From NCBI GenBank assembly GCA_963978545.1, contig OZ021724.1, forward strand, positions 101,630,163 through 101,694,162: DNA of 64,000 nt, written 5' to 3'. Under the pieces are notes generated by a model that saw nothing but the letters and a program-made list of their open reading frames with translations, ran no database searches and had not been told where the DNA came from. The translations under genes and the position numbers were made by a program. Each line of letters opens with the position of its first letter. Within the stretch, counting starts at the first letter, position 1. The DNA is from Linyphia triangularis. Lineage: Eukaryota > Arthropoda > Arachnida > Araneae > Linyphiidae. Below, piece after piece: positions 47,280 through 58,314 of this stretch.

Positions 47280-48387
47280 ATATCAGCAATAAAGCGCTTT
47301 CTCAATATTAAATCCATAGTACTTAATCGAATCATTCAACAATAATTCTTGGGGAATGAATTTAAAAACTAACGTTTTCGTGGCAAGTGACTTCAGTTGA
47401 GATCTTTTAGATGAAAATGTTTCTTTTGTTTGTCGCAACAGTTGCTCACCGCTCCACGTCCGTTGGCGACTATCCCAATTGATTAACGATTTTCCAAACA
47501 ACCAAAAAAACCATCCAAATTAAATCACGATGAAAGGCACATCTACACCAAAGCATCAGATTCTAGTCAAAAGTTATCAAGAGCGCTGCGACAAAACAGA
47601 CACTTATCTTATCTCTTCGTCCCGTTGTCGAAAAGATACAAAATCTCCGCCATTTGATGAATTCGATATTAATTGATAAAAGTCGCCTGGGGAATCCGAT
47701 CCACCAATTTTGGCGACGAATGTCGATCGGGCTTTTTGTTTCTTCTTTCTTTTTCTAAAAGAGGGGCGAAGACATGTCTTTAAATGACTCCAGATAGCAT
47801 CCAGATAATGACGAGGAGATCATTTGGCTCCTATTAATCAGGCTTCATCCGTTAAAGCGGATAGCAACAACTTTCGCTTTTTTTTTTTTTTTTTTCGTTT
47901 CTTGTGTTTCAGAAAATGACCGCCAAATGAATGGGTCGGAGGTTCTTGAATGATTTATTCCAACAACTGATGATGTCGCCTTTTGTGGAGCATCGGTTTA
48001 TTCTTTATTTTTTTTTTAAGAGCTACTGGCGTTACGCGGATGGTGAGATTTTTTTCCGAACGCCGTAATTGGAAATCCTGTTGAGGTTCGGTGCCGATTT
48101 TGGTGTTATTTGCGTTCGTGGGTTGGAAGATGGGCGACGATTTCGTTTACTGAAGACGATCAGGTCGACCACCAGATGGCGCACTAGGCATAATCAGGGT
48201 AGATACGAAAGAAATATCTATCCGCAGTAAACACGTAAAATATAATTATAAGTACATACTTGTTCTAAGAAAGAGGAACTTGATAGTTTTCTTCTCATTA
48301 TTGCCGTCATAAGTAAATAGGTCTGAAATCCCCCCAAAAAATGAAATACACTTTTAACAATTTCTAATTAGCTTTAAAGAAATATAT
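47280..48387. other. Long unique island, less AT-rich, regulatory-looking
   Basis: The longest non-repeated balanced stretch in the window (mainly 47380-48190). It includes GATA-type sites (cttatcttatctc), a GC-rich part around 48020-48190 and a CTCF-like site listed separately. The 72-codon minus frame (47283-47501) has no recognised domain. A 3'-splice-like string ends at 47912 but opens only a 12-codon frame. I infer regulatory or intronic DNA of a neighbouring gene. Confidence 0.4.
48169..48184 (+). promoter_or_regulatory. CTCF-like binding site
   Basis: ccaccagatggcgcac matches the core of the CTCF motif (CCACYAGRKGGCGC-type) at essentially every informative position. CTCF is conserved across bilaterians and binds chromatin boundaries and loop anchors. 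The site lies in a unique island and not in a repeat. Occupancy is inference. Confidence 0.45.
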
Positions 48388-48395
48388 ATTTTTAC

Positions 48396-48435
48396 CAGAT
48401 GCGTAGTCAAGGGGAGGGATATGGAGACATATCCC

Positions 48436-48466
<31 letters not shown>

Positions 48467-48661
48467 AGTTTGCTATTAGAATGCAAAAACAAGAGGATGT
48501 TTAGTTTAAAATGGTAAATTTATTTAAAAATGTTATTTAAAAAAAATAAAAAAAATACCTGTAACTAAATATATTCGGTATTAATAACAAAATTATTGCT
48601 ATGACTTGTTGAGTTATAATTTCATATCCCTTCCCGAAAAAAATCCCTGGTTTTTTCCCTG
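48396..48661. mobile_element. hAT-like MITE, 266 bp, perfect 8-bp TSD
   Basis: Begins cagatgcgtagtcaagggga and ends aaaatccctggttttttccctg (CAG at one end, CTG at the other). Perfect direct repeats atttttac flank it (48388-48395 and 48662-48669). The block gggatatggagacatatccc just inside is itself palindromic. A T24-type run lies inside at about 48447-48466. No coding sequence. Confidence 0.9.
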
Positions 48662-48669
48662 ATTTTTAC

Positions 48670-49370
48670 TCTACTTTATTGATTTTGTATGACAGAGATA
48701 TGAACTATTTAATAAAATAAAAAGATTATATTTTAAAAGCTAATTGGAAAGTGTCACTGTGCATTTGAAATCTTTTAAATTTGGGGCCTTTTAACTTTAT
48801 GATGACAGAATATCCTGTGATATATTCTTTGCATGTTTATATAGTTGTTATATGCAGCTTTGAAATCTATATATTTAATAGGCAATACGTTTTTTGGGGT
48901 TAGTCCGTCCGCCTAAACTGCTCAACCAATTTCAATGATCAAGGTGTCATTTTAAAGGAAATAAGCTGTAGATTTGCCAAAACGTGCCAAAATAATTTAT
49001 TAACACTTTATTAATTAGTTAAATTTCAATATTTTTCATTATTAAGCTACTACAAAGCCTCAATGATTTTGAATATATGATTGGCAACATCCTTACGTAT
49101 GTAAACAAACCGGCTGCACAGGGGTTCAACCAACCAACCAACCGTTGCTAATTTTAAAACTATCTACGTATGTAAACAAACCCGTTGGTAATTTTAACGC
49201 TCTTTTTAAACTCTTCGTTTCAAAGTTGATTTTTTCTGTTTTTCTGAAGCATTTTTGTATTAGAGTAATTATTATTTTGAAGTATTTCTATCCAGAAAAT
49301 GCTTCGCGTTGTACGCCGTTCTCTAAAGGGGTGACTTATCAGAATAAATAAAAGATATTGGGACTTCAAT
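48670..49370. other. AT-rich sequence with a local duplication and a CCAA run
   Basis: tacgtatgtaaacaaac occurs at about 49095 and 49164, each near gttg-taattttaa, and ccaaccaaccaaccaacc (about 49127-49144) lies between. An R550 scrap (tcagaataaataaaagatat) is at about 49340. A 68-codon frame at 49145-49351 is not convincing. Confidence 0.5.
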
Positions 49371-50039
49371 GTAAGGGCATAGCTAATGAAATTTTAAGTC
49401 AGAATGTTGGCGGATAGTATATTTAACTTTCTATTATGAAACTTGCAATTTGGGTGTTTTCTCTATTAGGCCTTACATTAAATTTATAAAAAATTGGTTA
49501 CATTTTTTATGGCTGGCAAACCTATTCGAGAGCAGCAAGATGTTTTAACCACAAATTCGAGCGGCAAAGCTGCTCAATCCGAGCGCAGCGAGGCGTTTTG
49601 GGGGTTGGCGAGCGTTAGCGAGCAGGGGGCAAAGCCCCCTATTATATTAAAATCTGTCATGCAGTACTAAAGATTGAAGAAAAAACTACATATAAATTGG
49701 AAAGAAGTACCTTAAAATATTGCAATTTGACTCCTATTAACAGGAATGAATGTTAGTTGTCTGCTAGATTTACACATGTGTCTGTCCCTTTAAAAGCATT
49801 AAAAACTATGTATTTAAAAGTATTTATCAAAATCGAAACTCAATGCTATAAGCTCGTCTGTAAAATCAAAACGAATTAATTTACAGAAGTTTGAGTCAAA
49901 AATTAAGAGTTGTTTTATACTATAAACATAAAAAGTTTATATTTCACTCCAATTTCTGGTCATTATTCTTGAAACATTTCTAAATAAAGTATATTTTTAG
50001 TAAAATACTTCAATTGCATGAATTTTATTATGTTGAAGT
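49371..50039. other. Unique sequence with an odd GC-rich motif patch
   Basis: At 49556-49640 the AT-rich background is broken by gagcgcagcgaggcg, ggttggcgagcgttagcgag and a hairpin agggggcaaagccccct (49624-49640). Such a patch near a CTAA (49667-49670) could be a Helitron-type 3' end, but this is only a suggestion. The remainder is AT-rich. Confidence 0.4.
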
Positions 50040-50589
50040 CTAATAAGAAACGGATTTTAAATCCTGTATCTTATCTTCCATTTTGTGTGCGGCTGGTATG
50101 TCAATTGCAGTCAAATCTGTAGAGCAGACAATTAACCCCCTTGCCGAAATCCATTCGGGCGGAAACTTGGCATATAGATTAACTGTCGATGGCAATGCAC
50201 TCTTTCAAACTTTGTTGGCTGTCACTGTCATTAAAAGGTCGCTTTTACTTAATACTAACAAGCCAACTTGCCGTCATCCAATCGAGCTGAAATAGTATTT
50301 AACCAATCATCGAAGAAACTTTTTCCTGTTGCCAAATGTTTTTCAATAAATAAATAATAAAACTGTTTGAATCAGAATAAATAAAAGATGTTTGGGTGCG
50401 AGTGCATACATTCACATTCATTTTTCATTAATAAATTTTGAAAAGTAGTTTACTGCATATTTTGCTGATAGTGAAGTTTTTAGTATTTAAAATTAAACGC
50501 CAACACCAAACACCCGATGGCAACAGAAACGGAGTTTTGTTAATGAATGTTATGGGTTATTTTATTTTATAAAGTTTATATCCAGTTTT
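50040..50589 (+). repeat. R550 interspersed repeat, near full length
   Basis: aaatcctgtatcttatcttc, gcagtcaaatctgtagag, caattaacccccttgccg, aactgtcgatggcaatgcac, gtcactgtcattaaaaggtc, caagccaacttgccgtcatc, accaatcatcgaagaaac, gaatcagaataaataaaaga, ttttgaaaagtagtttactg and cacccgatggcaacagaaac match the reference copy at 45735. Confidence 0.88.
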
Positions 50590-50597
50590 ACTACTTA

Positions 50598-51377
50598 CAT
50601 GGGCGCCCGCAGAAATATTTGCAGGGGGGTGCAAGATCAGATTTTTATCAAAATCATTAATTTTTTAGAGATTTTAATTAATAGTTACGCATTTTAAATT
50701 ATACTATTTAAGAATAGTTTTAAAAAATTCATGGTATATATTTTTAAAAGCGCAACCCTGTTAAAAAGGAAAAAAAGAAGAAAAGAAAAAAATAGTAAAA
50801 ATATTTTTAAAAAATAAAAAAATTTAATGATTTTTTATCATCCAACTAGATCTCACGGCATTCAAGAGACAGTGTTTAGAACAGAGGAACACGAAGATGC
50901 AAAAATACAGAAGAGCAACAATATATTTCTTCCAAGTTTTGGAAATAATTTTAAAAAAATTCAAAATGAAATGCAAAGGCAGTATTGGATATGTTTAATT
51001 GAATTCTAAAAATAGATTTCAAGATAGTATATCTGATGACTTAAAAAAGCAAAATATTTTCCCTAGAATTTTGAGAACTACACAGGAAATGATTATACAA
51101 TAAAGAAATTAATACTTCTACTCAGCCTCCAATAATCATAGACAATAGGCGCCAGTATCTATGAAAAACCATGTAGAAAATAAACAAAAAACTAAAATAA
51201 TAGAAAAACAAATGCTTGTTGTAACATCAAAACCAAAACGGCATACATATGTGTTTTTCTTTTTATCTGGGAATCTACACCTTTTCTCTCATTTTTTATT
51301 TTTTTTTTTTATTTTTTTTTTCCAAGTGCTAGGGCGGTGCAAGTGCACCTCCTTGCACCCTCCTGGGGGAGCCCATG
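50598..51377. mobile_element. hAT-B: hAT-like non-autonomous element, 780 bp, 8-bp TSD
   Basis: Starts catgggcgcccgcagaaata and ends ctgggggagcccatg, with gggggtgcaagatc near the left end mirrored by cttgcaccctcc near the right. The flanks actactta (50590-50597) and cctactta (51378-51385) form an 8-bp duplication with one mismatch. The interior is AT-rich. Frames at 50827-51009 and 51161-51418 show no transposase features. Confidence 0.85.
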
Positions 51378-51385
51378 CCTACTTA

Positions 51386-52164
51386 TATAAATTATCCATG
51401 GCATCCTTAGACTCTTAAAAAAAAAAAAAACTTAAATAAAGAAGAACTGAGTCATCGATTAAAAAATATTTCCGATTAATAAAACAGGTTGAAACCATAT
51501 TAAATAACATTTACCATCTCTGATAAATACCGACATCAATAAACCATTGCCTGCCATCCGTTACGCCATCACTCTATAAAACCAATACTATAAAACAGAT
51601 ACATCTCAATCACCACTTCAACGCTGTCCATAAATAATAACAAATCACCCATGAAGAAGAACCCCAAATAATTCAATACCCTAGCAGGTATTAACAAACG
51701 GTTACTTCTCATTTTTATGTTATCCGGTGCCCCTTCGATTGAAAAAAAAAAGAAAGAAAAATAAAAGATTATCTGCGCACAGCCAAAAAACCCAGAATTC
51801 CCCTTATCGTCAAAAGCGATTACCTAGATGAAGATTTCGTGCGCAGAATAGAGAAGACCTTTTCACCTACAAATCTCTCGACAATTGCTGTTACAGCTTG
51901 TAATATTTTTCGGTCTGTACCAAAGCTATTAAAAGGAGATCTCCTTCTACAATTTATGTACATAAGACATTGTTTGCGAGGAGATTTTGTTTTAGTTGGT
52001 TTAGCAGAGGCCACAGGTCCACCTTTTTATCGGGGTTTTATGTGTTGCCAGATGTAATAATTGGAGCTCGTTGTAATTCTTCGGGTGGCCCTACCTGAAG
52101 ATCTGTCGTCGAGACTATTTGTTGTTGGATGAGGCGCGAGAGTGTTATTTAGATGGTGTGGGCT
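51386..52164. other. Unique sequence, balanced island 51830-52140
   Basis: Two overlapping frames cover the island: minus 51820-52014 (alternative start GTG; contains SPRKQCLMYINCRRRSPF) and plus 51839-52057 (ends FYRGFMCCQM). I recognise neither, and both cannot be genes. One may be an exon; no clear splice pair was found. Confidence 0.35.
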
Positions 52165-52178
52165 CGATTAGAAATGGG

Positions 52179-52361
52179 CCGACCAAACGGTATAGCGGTT
52201 AGCGTGCTAGCTTCTAGACTGCGAGGTTGCGGATTCGAGTCCCGTGTTGGCATAGGTGTTTGTAAATGTATGTTGGCTTGTCTAATGACGAATGTTTCGG
52301 CGCATTATAGCCCTCGTGTTGCTGACGGCGCCAGATAATCTGAAAACAACCAACCAACCAA
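52179..52361 (+). mobile_element. tRNA-derived SINE, full length, 14-bp TSD
   Basis: Starts ccgaccaaacggtatagcgg (box A region), then box B ggattcgagtcccgt, body and caaccaaccaacca tail. The direct repeat cgattagaaatggg is perfect at 52165-52178 and 52362-52375. Confidence 0.97.
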
Positions 52362-52375
52362 CGATTAGAAATGGG

Positions 52376-53383
52376 GCTGAGTCAAAACGTCACGAAGGGC
52401 AATGGCGATTGGTCAAACGATAAATTACGTTTGCGACAGGCATTCGCATACCTGGTCTTGCCCCGTAGGAGTTCACTATGCCACCCACAGAGTTTCATAT
52501 AGTCTAAGCCTTCTGTGTCGTCTTCTGTTGTGTGTCGTAAGCTTTTTGTATTTTTAAAAGTCGGAATTCATATTATAGATTGTTTTGCATTGTCTCTTTA
52601 TTTAATACTGAAAATAACACTCCATGGTAAAGGCTGAATTACATGTTGTCATTGGTTAGAAAGCCAGCCAGCTCGTAAGTTGATTGGAAGCTTGCTGTTA
52701 CACTTTAATTGAAATGACATATTTTCGGTTATGGAGTCCAGAACTGGAACTATCCAGCTACTGAGCGAGCATTACGCCGCCAGTTGGTGATCAGTTGACA
52801 CACATGCGAATAGGAAATGTTGTATCTACTGGAGCTTCCAACTACAGTTAAAATACCTGCTCCAGTGACTGGCATGAAGCACTTATATGATGAGAGTCTC
52901 TGACATATTATGACTGGTGACCTTAACTGGCCCTTCAGCAGGTATCAAGGCTTTAATTTTCTAATCTACCCTATAAAAAACTACAAGATCTAACTTATTT
53001 CAAAGTAAGCTCGTCTATTGTTCGATTCCAAGGTGGGAATTTTCCGGGTTTCTTCCCATTCGAGAAGCAAATTTGGTGCATTCCCCCTTAACACTTAGGA
53101 CTACTCTCAGTAGTTGAGACCCGTCCTTAAATATGTAACCGAAGCATCACAGTCACTTATTTCAACTACAACTTCTGGATAATATATACTTTGACTTAAC
53201 AATCCCCATAGAAATCTACATTATCCCCCCCTCCCCCTTCTCCCCTCTCCCAACTAATTAGCTTCCGTTAGTATGATATGCATCAGTGGTTATCAAATTC
53301 ATTGGTCAAAAGGGCCAAAGATTAGCTGTACAACGAGTGAGATTTCTTTTTAAGATCCAAATTTCGTTTTAAAAACCAAATTT
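52376..53383. other. Unique sequence
   Basis: Partly balanced composition (52376-52950), no repeats recognised, C-rich run near 53224-53246. No gene supported. Confidence 0.45.
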
Positions 53384-53397
53384 GCAGGAGAATTATT

Positions 53398-53581
53398 TCC
53401 GACCAAACGGTATAGTGGTTAGCGTGCTAGCTTCTAAACCGCGAGGTTGCGGGTTCGAGTCCTGTGTTAGGCATGGGTGTTTGTAAATGTATGTTGGCTT
53501 GTCTAATGACGAATGTTTCGGCTCATTATAGCCCTCGTGTTGCTGACGGCGCCAGATAGTCTGAATACAACCAACCAACCA
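53398..53581 (+). mobile_element. tRNA-derived SINE, full length, 14-bp TSD
   Basis: Head ccgaccaaacggtatagtgg, box B gggttcgagtcctgtg, tail caaccaaccaacca. The direct repeat gcaggagaattatt occurs at 53384-53397 and 53582-53595. Confidence 0.97.
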
Positions 53582-53595
53582 GCAGGAGAATTATT

Positions 53596-54639
53596 ATTAA
53601 ATAAACTCAAGAAATCGTAGTAATAATAATTTTATAAATTGACAAATTTGACTACACTCAAGTGGCTAACAAGCCGTGGTTTGCCAACCACTGTTTTGGC
53701 TAACTAGTCTCAAGCGATCTATTTATTACATCGTATATTAGATGGAGGGAGAGTATGGCAGTTATTCAATAGGCATCATCTGCTTTCAGAGCAGAAAACT
53801 CTTATGAGTTATCCAGAAGTTATTAGTGAGTATATCTCTAATTCTTATGCAAGTAAATCCTCAGTACAACGTGCCTTCTAAAGTGAGCAAACGTTATATA
53901 AATTTTTAAGCGCCTTAGATGACTGCTTCACCAAATACTAGCTGTTCAATTATCGACGTATCGGGGGTTGTTAATGATGTGAAGTTTACAGGTTGTAGAT
54001 ACGGAGTGCGATTGGTAAAAGCCTGAGCTATAGCATCCATTCAAGTTATTCATGGTGGTTTTAACTTACTTTATTGTTAGTTTTATATCATTTTATACGA
54101 TGGTACTTATAAGGGCATATATGTTGTTTAGGAGATTGTGGTAAATGTTGATAGAGCACCATCCACTTTATATACATTGTGCGCTGGCTTGTTCGAAGTG
54201 GAATACAAAGGGTTACGATGCATTGGTAAAATTGGTTTCAGAAAATGATTGACATCAAAACATTGACGAATTGTTAAACATCTGTTCAAGATTCAAATGA
54301 TTTTTAAATGACTCAATAAGTGTACAAACGTTTTAAACTTGGCCAATTATTAAAATAATGAAAATTAATAAATAAGTCAAAGGACATTCGAAATCAGCAA
54401 ATATTTAAGGTTGTCGTTTTAAAGTAGAGAAAACGCTCCTGCATTTCTGAAAGAAAATCAAGTATTAAAAATAGTATTCATTGGAAATATTAATAAAAAA
54501 AATTATAAATCTAATAGAATTCATTTAAAAAATTCCTTCAATTCTGTTAACGTCCAATTTTGTGGTTCAGTTTCAATTTAAAAATAAGCGAAATTAAATA
54601 TTGGTCTTAGCGACAAAAAACGCTTATAAAATAATGATA
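53596..54639. other. Unique sequence
   Basis: No repeat or gene recognised; AT-rich from 54240. Confidence 0.45.
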
Positions 54640-55310
54640 ATAATTTTTAAAAATACAAACAAAAATAATGACTACAACTAGCAAGCATACAAAAGTCACA
54701 GATATTAGTAATAAGTAAAAAACATACAAACAACGCTAAATAATAGTAAACTTGCCCATATCGCAAACAAAAAGAATTATTAAGCAACACAAAATTGTTA
54801 CAAAAGTAACATTCTATATAATCAACATTCATACAACATAAAATAAATATAAACACCAATATCCCAAACAAAAATAATTATTAATAAATATAAAATTGTC
54901 ACACATGTAAACATTCAAACAACACCAAAATATTAATAAACTTTATACTTCTCGCAAAAAAATCATAAATATAAAACTGTCACAAAAACTAACAATCACT
55001 TTAATACATATTTATACATGACTAAATAATAATAAACCTATTAACATCGCAAATGAAAATAGTTATTAATAAATATAAAATTGTTACAAAAATAACAATG
55101 TAATACTATAAAAGAAAAACAGCATTGCAAATGATAATAATTTTCAATAAACATAAAACTGTCAAAAAAATAACAATATACATAATAAACATTCAAACAC
55201 GAAAAAGTAATTATCTACTTACCAAAATTTCACATAAAAATAATTATTAATAAACATATGATTGTTATAAAAATAACAATCTACAAAACACACATTAAAA
55301 CATAATAACG
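54640..55310. repeat. Old, decayed ~75-105-bp tandem repeat, A/C-rich strand
   Basis: The phrase tataaaattgttacaaaaat and variants recur near 54789, 54887, 54970, 55075, 55148 and 55254, accompanied by aataattattaataaa and caaacattcaaaca. The plus strand is strongly A- and C-biased. Confidence 0.75.
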
Positions 55311-55856
55311 AAACAAATACTCAGTCCGTGTTAAACTCCTCAAAACCTCCAAGTCCTCATTTTTAAAGTTTCTTCCATCCAGTTTCAAATAAATAGCTTA
55401 GGGATGTTGTTTAGGAAAGGTGATAACATCCCCCTCCCCCTCTCAACCTGATTCAAGATAGAGGGAGGGGGGGTATAAAAGATAAACAAGGAATACCCCC
55501 TCCCCCATTACACGTTTTCCAAACTTCAAGTATAAATATCACAGGTATCATCATCAGCCAGTGAGGATGACCTACACTAAAACACCCTCTCTTTGCGCCG
55601 TTTAGACATGCGGTTATGTTCTCTGATATTTTGTTTCTTTTCTGTTGGATGTTCATGATTGAATCCACCCTGGCATTTAGGACGCGCCACTTGTAGCAGC
55701 GTCTTTTTATCGCGCGTGTGAATCAATCGCCGCGATGAACAGGGATAACGCTTAACAAAAAAAAAAAAAAAACTTATTTTTTAAGCGATTATGATACTCA
55801 GTTTGCTGAAAATCAGCGACTAGTGCGATACTCAGCTGAGGTGTGATTGCAAAGGA
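55311..55856. other. Unique sequence with C and G tracts
   Basis: Several cccctcccc and gagggagggg runs between about 55428 and 55506. A 71-codon minus frame (55453-55668) has no known domain. Confidence 0.45.
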
Positions 55857-55864
55857 TATCAGAT

Positions 55865-56423
55865 TAGAGGTCGGAAATATCGATCAAAATAAATATCGAT
55901 ACAATATCATTGCATAGAAAAAAATATCGATACAATATCGTTGCATAGAAAAAAATATCGATATATCGATACGTGAATTTTTTTAAATTTGATTTTCAAT
56001 TTTGCCAGAAACGAAGTTTTTCGGGCCAAATATTTTATTTTCACGATTGCTTTTTGTAAGGTGACTAGTTTTCCAACTGAAATGAATCTATTATAAAAAA
56101 AAAAAAAATTATATTTTTGTTTAATTGGTGCAGTGATTTTAAGAAAAATTTAGATACTTTTCAATAGCTTTTAAGTGTATGGCAAAATATTGAATATTGG
56201 TGTCATTTTAACTGTTCCTCAGCCAATTCCAAAATTTACTTTTGAAAAGGGAATAAAGAAAATTGAAAAAACACATTGAACTACAAAGCGATCATCAGAA
56301 AAACTAATAATGTTTGAAAATATCGATATATCGGTGACTTTTATCGATATATTTAATCTCGATATATATATGTTTTTAAATATCGATAAAAATATAGTAG
56401 TATCGATATATCGCCGACCTCTA
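55865..56423. mobile_element. hAT-like element rich in TATCGAT, 559 bp, perfect 8-bp TSD
   Basis: Ends tagaggtcgg and ccgacctcta are inverted repeats fitting the hAT end consensus YARNG. The flanks tatcagat at 55857-55864 and 56424-56431 are a perfect 8-bp duplication. More than ten tatcgat-type motifs cluster within about 110 bp of each end, while the middle has almost none. They are probably subterminal transposase-binding repeats. No transposase is encoded. Confidence 0.92.
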
Positions 56424-56431
56424 TATCAGAT

Positions 56432-57929
56432 GGAAATACATTCGCGTTAGTTTAGATTGGACAGTGGCGCATGCAGAAATTTAGCTTATATAGTTTGCGA
56501 ATGTGAAACTGCACATTTTGAAGGCCTCTTTACGCTTAATGTTAAGCTCAATACCCGTAATGTTAAATTGTCTGCTTTCGTCTTACCGGAAAGTTCTTTA
56601 CAAATGAATTTAATATTTTTATATTGATTAAAAAGATAAAGGGATGAGGTTAAAGAGGCAAGATGATGTTAAAGTTTGATAAAAAAAAAAATTAGTAGAA
56701 TTTTACAAGATAATAATTCACCAATTTTTTTTTTATATAAAAATGTGGAATTTAAAATATATAATCATGAAAATAACAGGAAGATTTTTAGCCTTAGGCA
56801 TTAAGACACGTAAGTATAATCTGTAGGTTATTTACTACAACACTCGATCTGAGGTCAAAATCACTTAAATAAGTTATATTTGCAAATAAAATTTGCAATG
56901 TATATAAAGTATTTATGATAAAAACTTTGTTTTCATGGGTTAATTTTTCATGTTATACAACAGGTGTCGCTAGTAAAATAGAATGAAGAATGAAAAAACT
57001 AATTTTGATATGCTTGCTTATACTAAAAATGTGTTACTTTATTATCTCGTCAAACATCGCTATAATTACCTCATATTACTCACGTTTGATAAGATGGCAA
57101 AAATAGCAATGGTATTTCAACACAATGTATTCTGAAAAAAATTATATTAGGCCTATGGAACGAGGAAATATCAACGATCACTTAAATGAACTCACAGTTC
57201 AAGAGTTTAAGGGCGCACAGAGGATTGAAACTTTTTCGTGTTTAATGGAAAATATCTTTAAAAAAAAAAAACTTTTCGACGCATGTAACCAAATCAAATA
57301 ACAAAACAATGACTTAATTTTGTTATTTAATTTTGTTGCTGGGAGTGAAAATGCTGAAGTATTGATAAACTTTATGTACCAATTTCTGACTTGTAGTGTT
57401 GGTCGTTTGGACTTTAAATTTATGAAGACACAATTTTTAAATAAATTCTTGTCAGTTTCTTTACATGATTTTTTTTTTTAGTTTGGTAATTTTATCCTCA
57501 TATTATTTATGCATTTGTTAATCAATTTTTAGAATAAAATATTTTTGAATGAAGAATTTGAGATTAATTTTTATCCTAAAATTATATTGATAATTCTAGT
57601 AAACACACTAAATCAATTTTTCAAATGCATTTTAAGGAAGATGAACTTGCATCTTGCATGTATGTATCATCAACGAGAAAATTAGAATAGCCAAGAGTAT
57701 GAGGTGGTATTTTATAAAATATTGCCATCATTATAATACCAACAAATATTATTTTCCTTCATTAGCACAACCCAATGCATTCAAAACCTTTAAATCCAAA
57801 AGTAACACTTCCACAATGAAATACTTAAAATTCCAGTTTTGCTCTCCCCAACCTTGACAATTCCTTTAAAGACAAGTCGATGTACTTTATTTTCACAACT
57901 GACCACCTCCATACAAATAATGTCTGAAG
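56432..57929. other. AT-rich unique sequence with R550 tail scrap
   Basis: gcaatgtatataaagtattt and gataaaaactttgttttcat (about 56897-56940) match the R550 end; the rest has no repeat match. The 67-codon frame at 57654-57857 is not convincing. Confidence 0.45.
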
Positions 57930-58314
57930 ATGAACACACAAGTTCGAAATACCTTGCATATTTTACATACCCATTCGCTGTTGATTAGTCATTGGCGCCA
58001 CCTCACCTTCAGAGAGCCAGCCAATTCCTTCGCATTGTTGCATTCCTTCCTTCACAGACACATTTGTCGCCAACCTCTCCAGCGTGGGCCAAGACAATCG
58101 TCCTGGCCTGCTTGGCGCCATCATCCGTTAAGTGCTATCGTTTTAGTGGCAAATTTCTGAAGTTAAGCCCCTTTGGCTGTGACCCCCCCCCCCTCCTCTC
58201 TTTCCTTGTTTGTATTCTTCGTCTTTTTGTTGAGCATTTTGACAGGACTGAATTGACCCCTGAGATGCAATAGGAAATGCTTTGGACAGCAAGGTGGTGA
58301 CAGGGACTTTGAAA
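57930..58314. other. Unique island, less AT-rich
   Basis: Two overlapping plus frames (57930-58160; 57992-58273, starting MAPPHLQRASQFLRIV) are open but unrecognised. Ends with a C-run near 58183-58193. Possible regulatory or exon sequence, not resolved. Confidence 0.35.

Noticed and set aside
47880..47912. 3' splice-like site after a long T-run
   Set aside because: The frames it opens close within about 12 codons; insufficient to call an exon.
49127..49144. (CCAA)n run as a SINE tail
   Set aside because: No SINE body is found upstream or downstream; it may be a solo tail or a simple repeat.
51820..52057. Overlapping open frames on both strands as a gene
   Set aside because: Neither is recognised, one needs a GTG start, and both are expected in a balanced-composition stretch.
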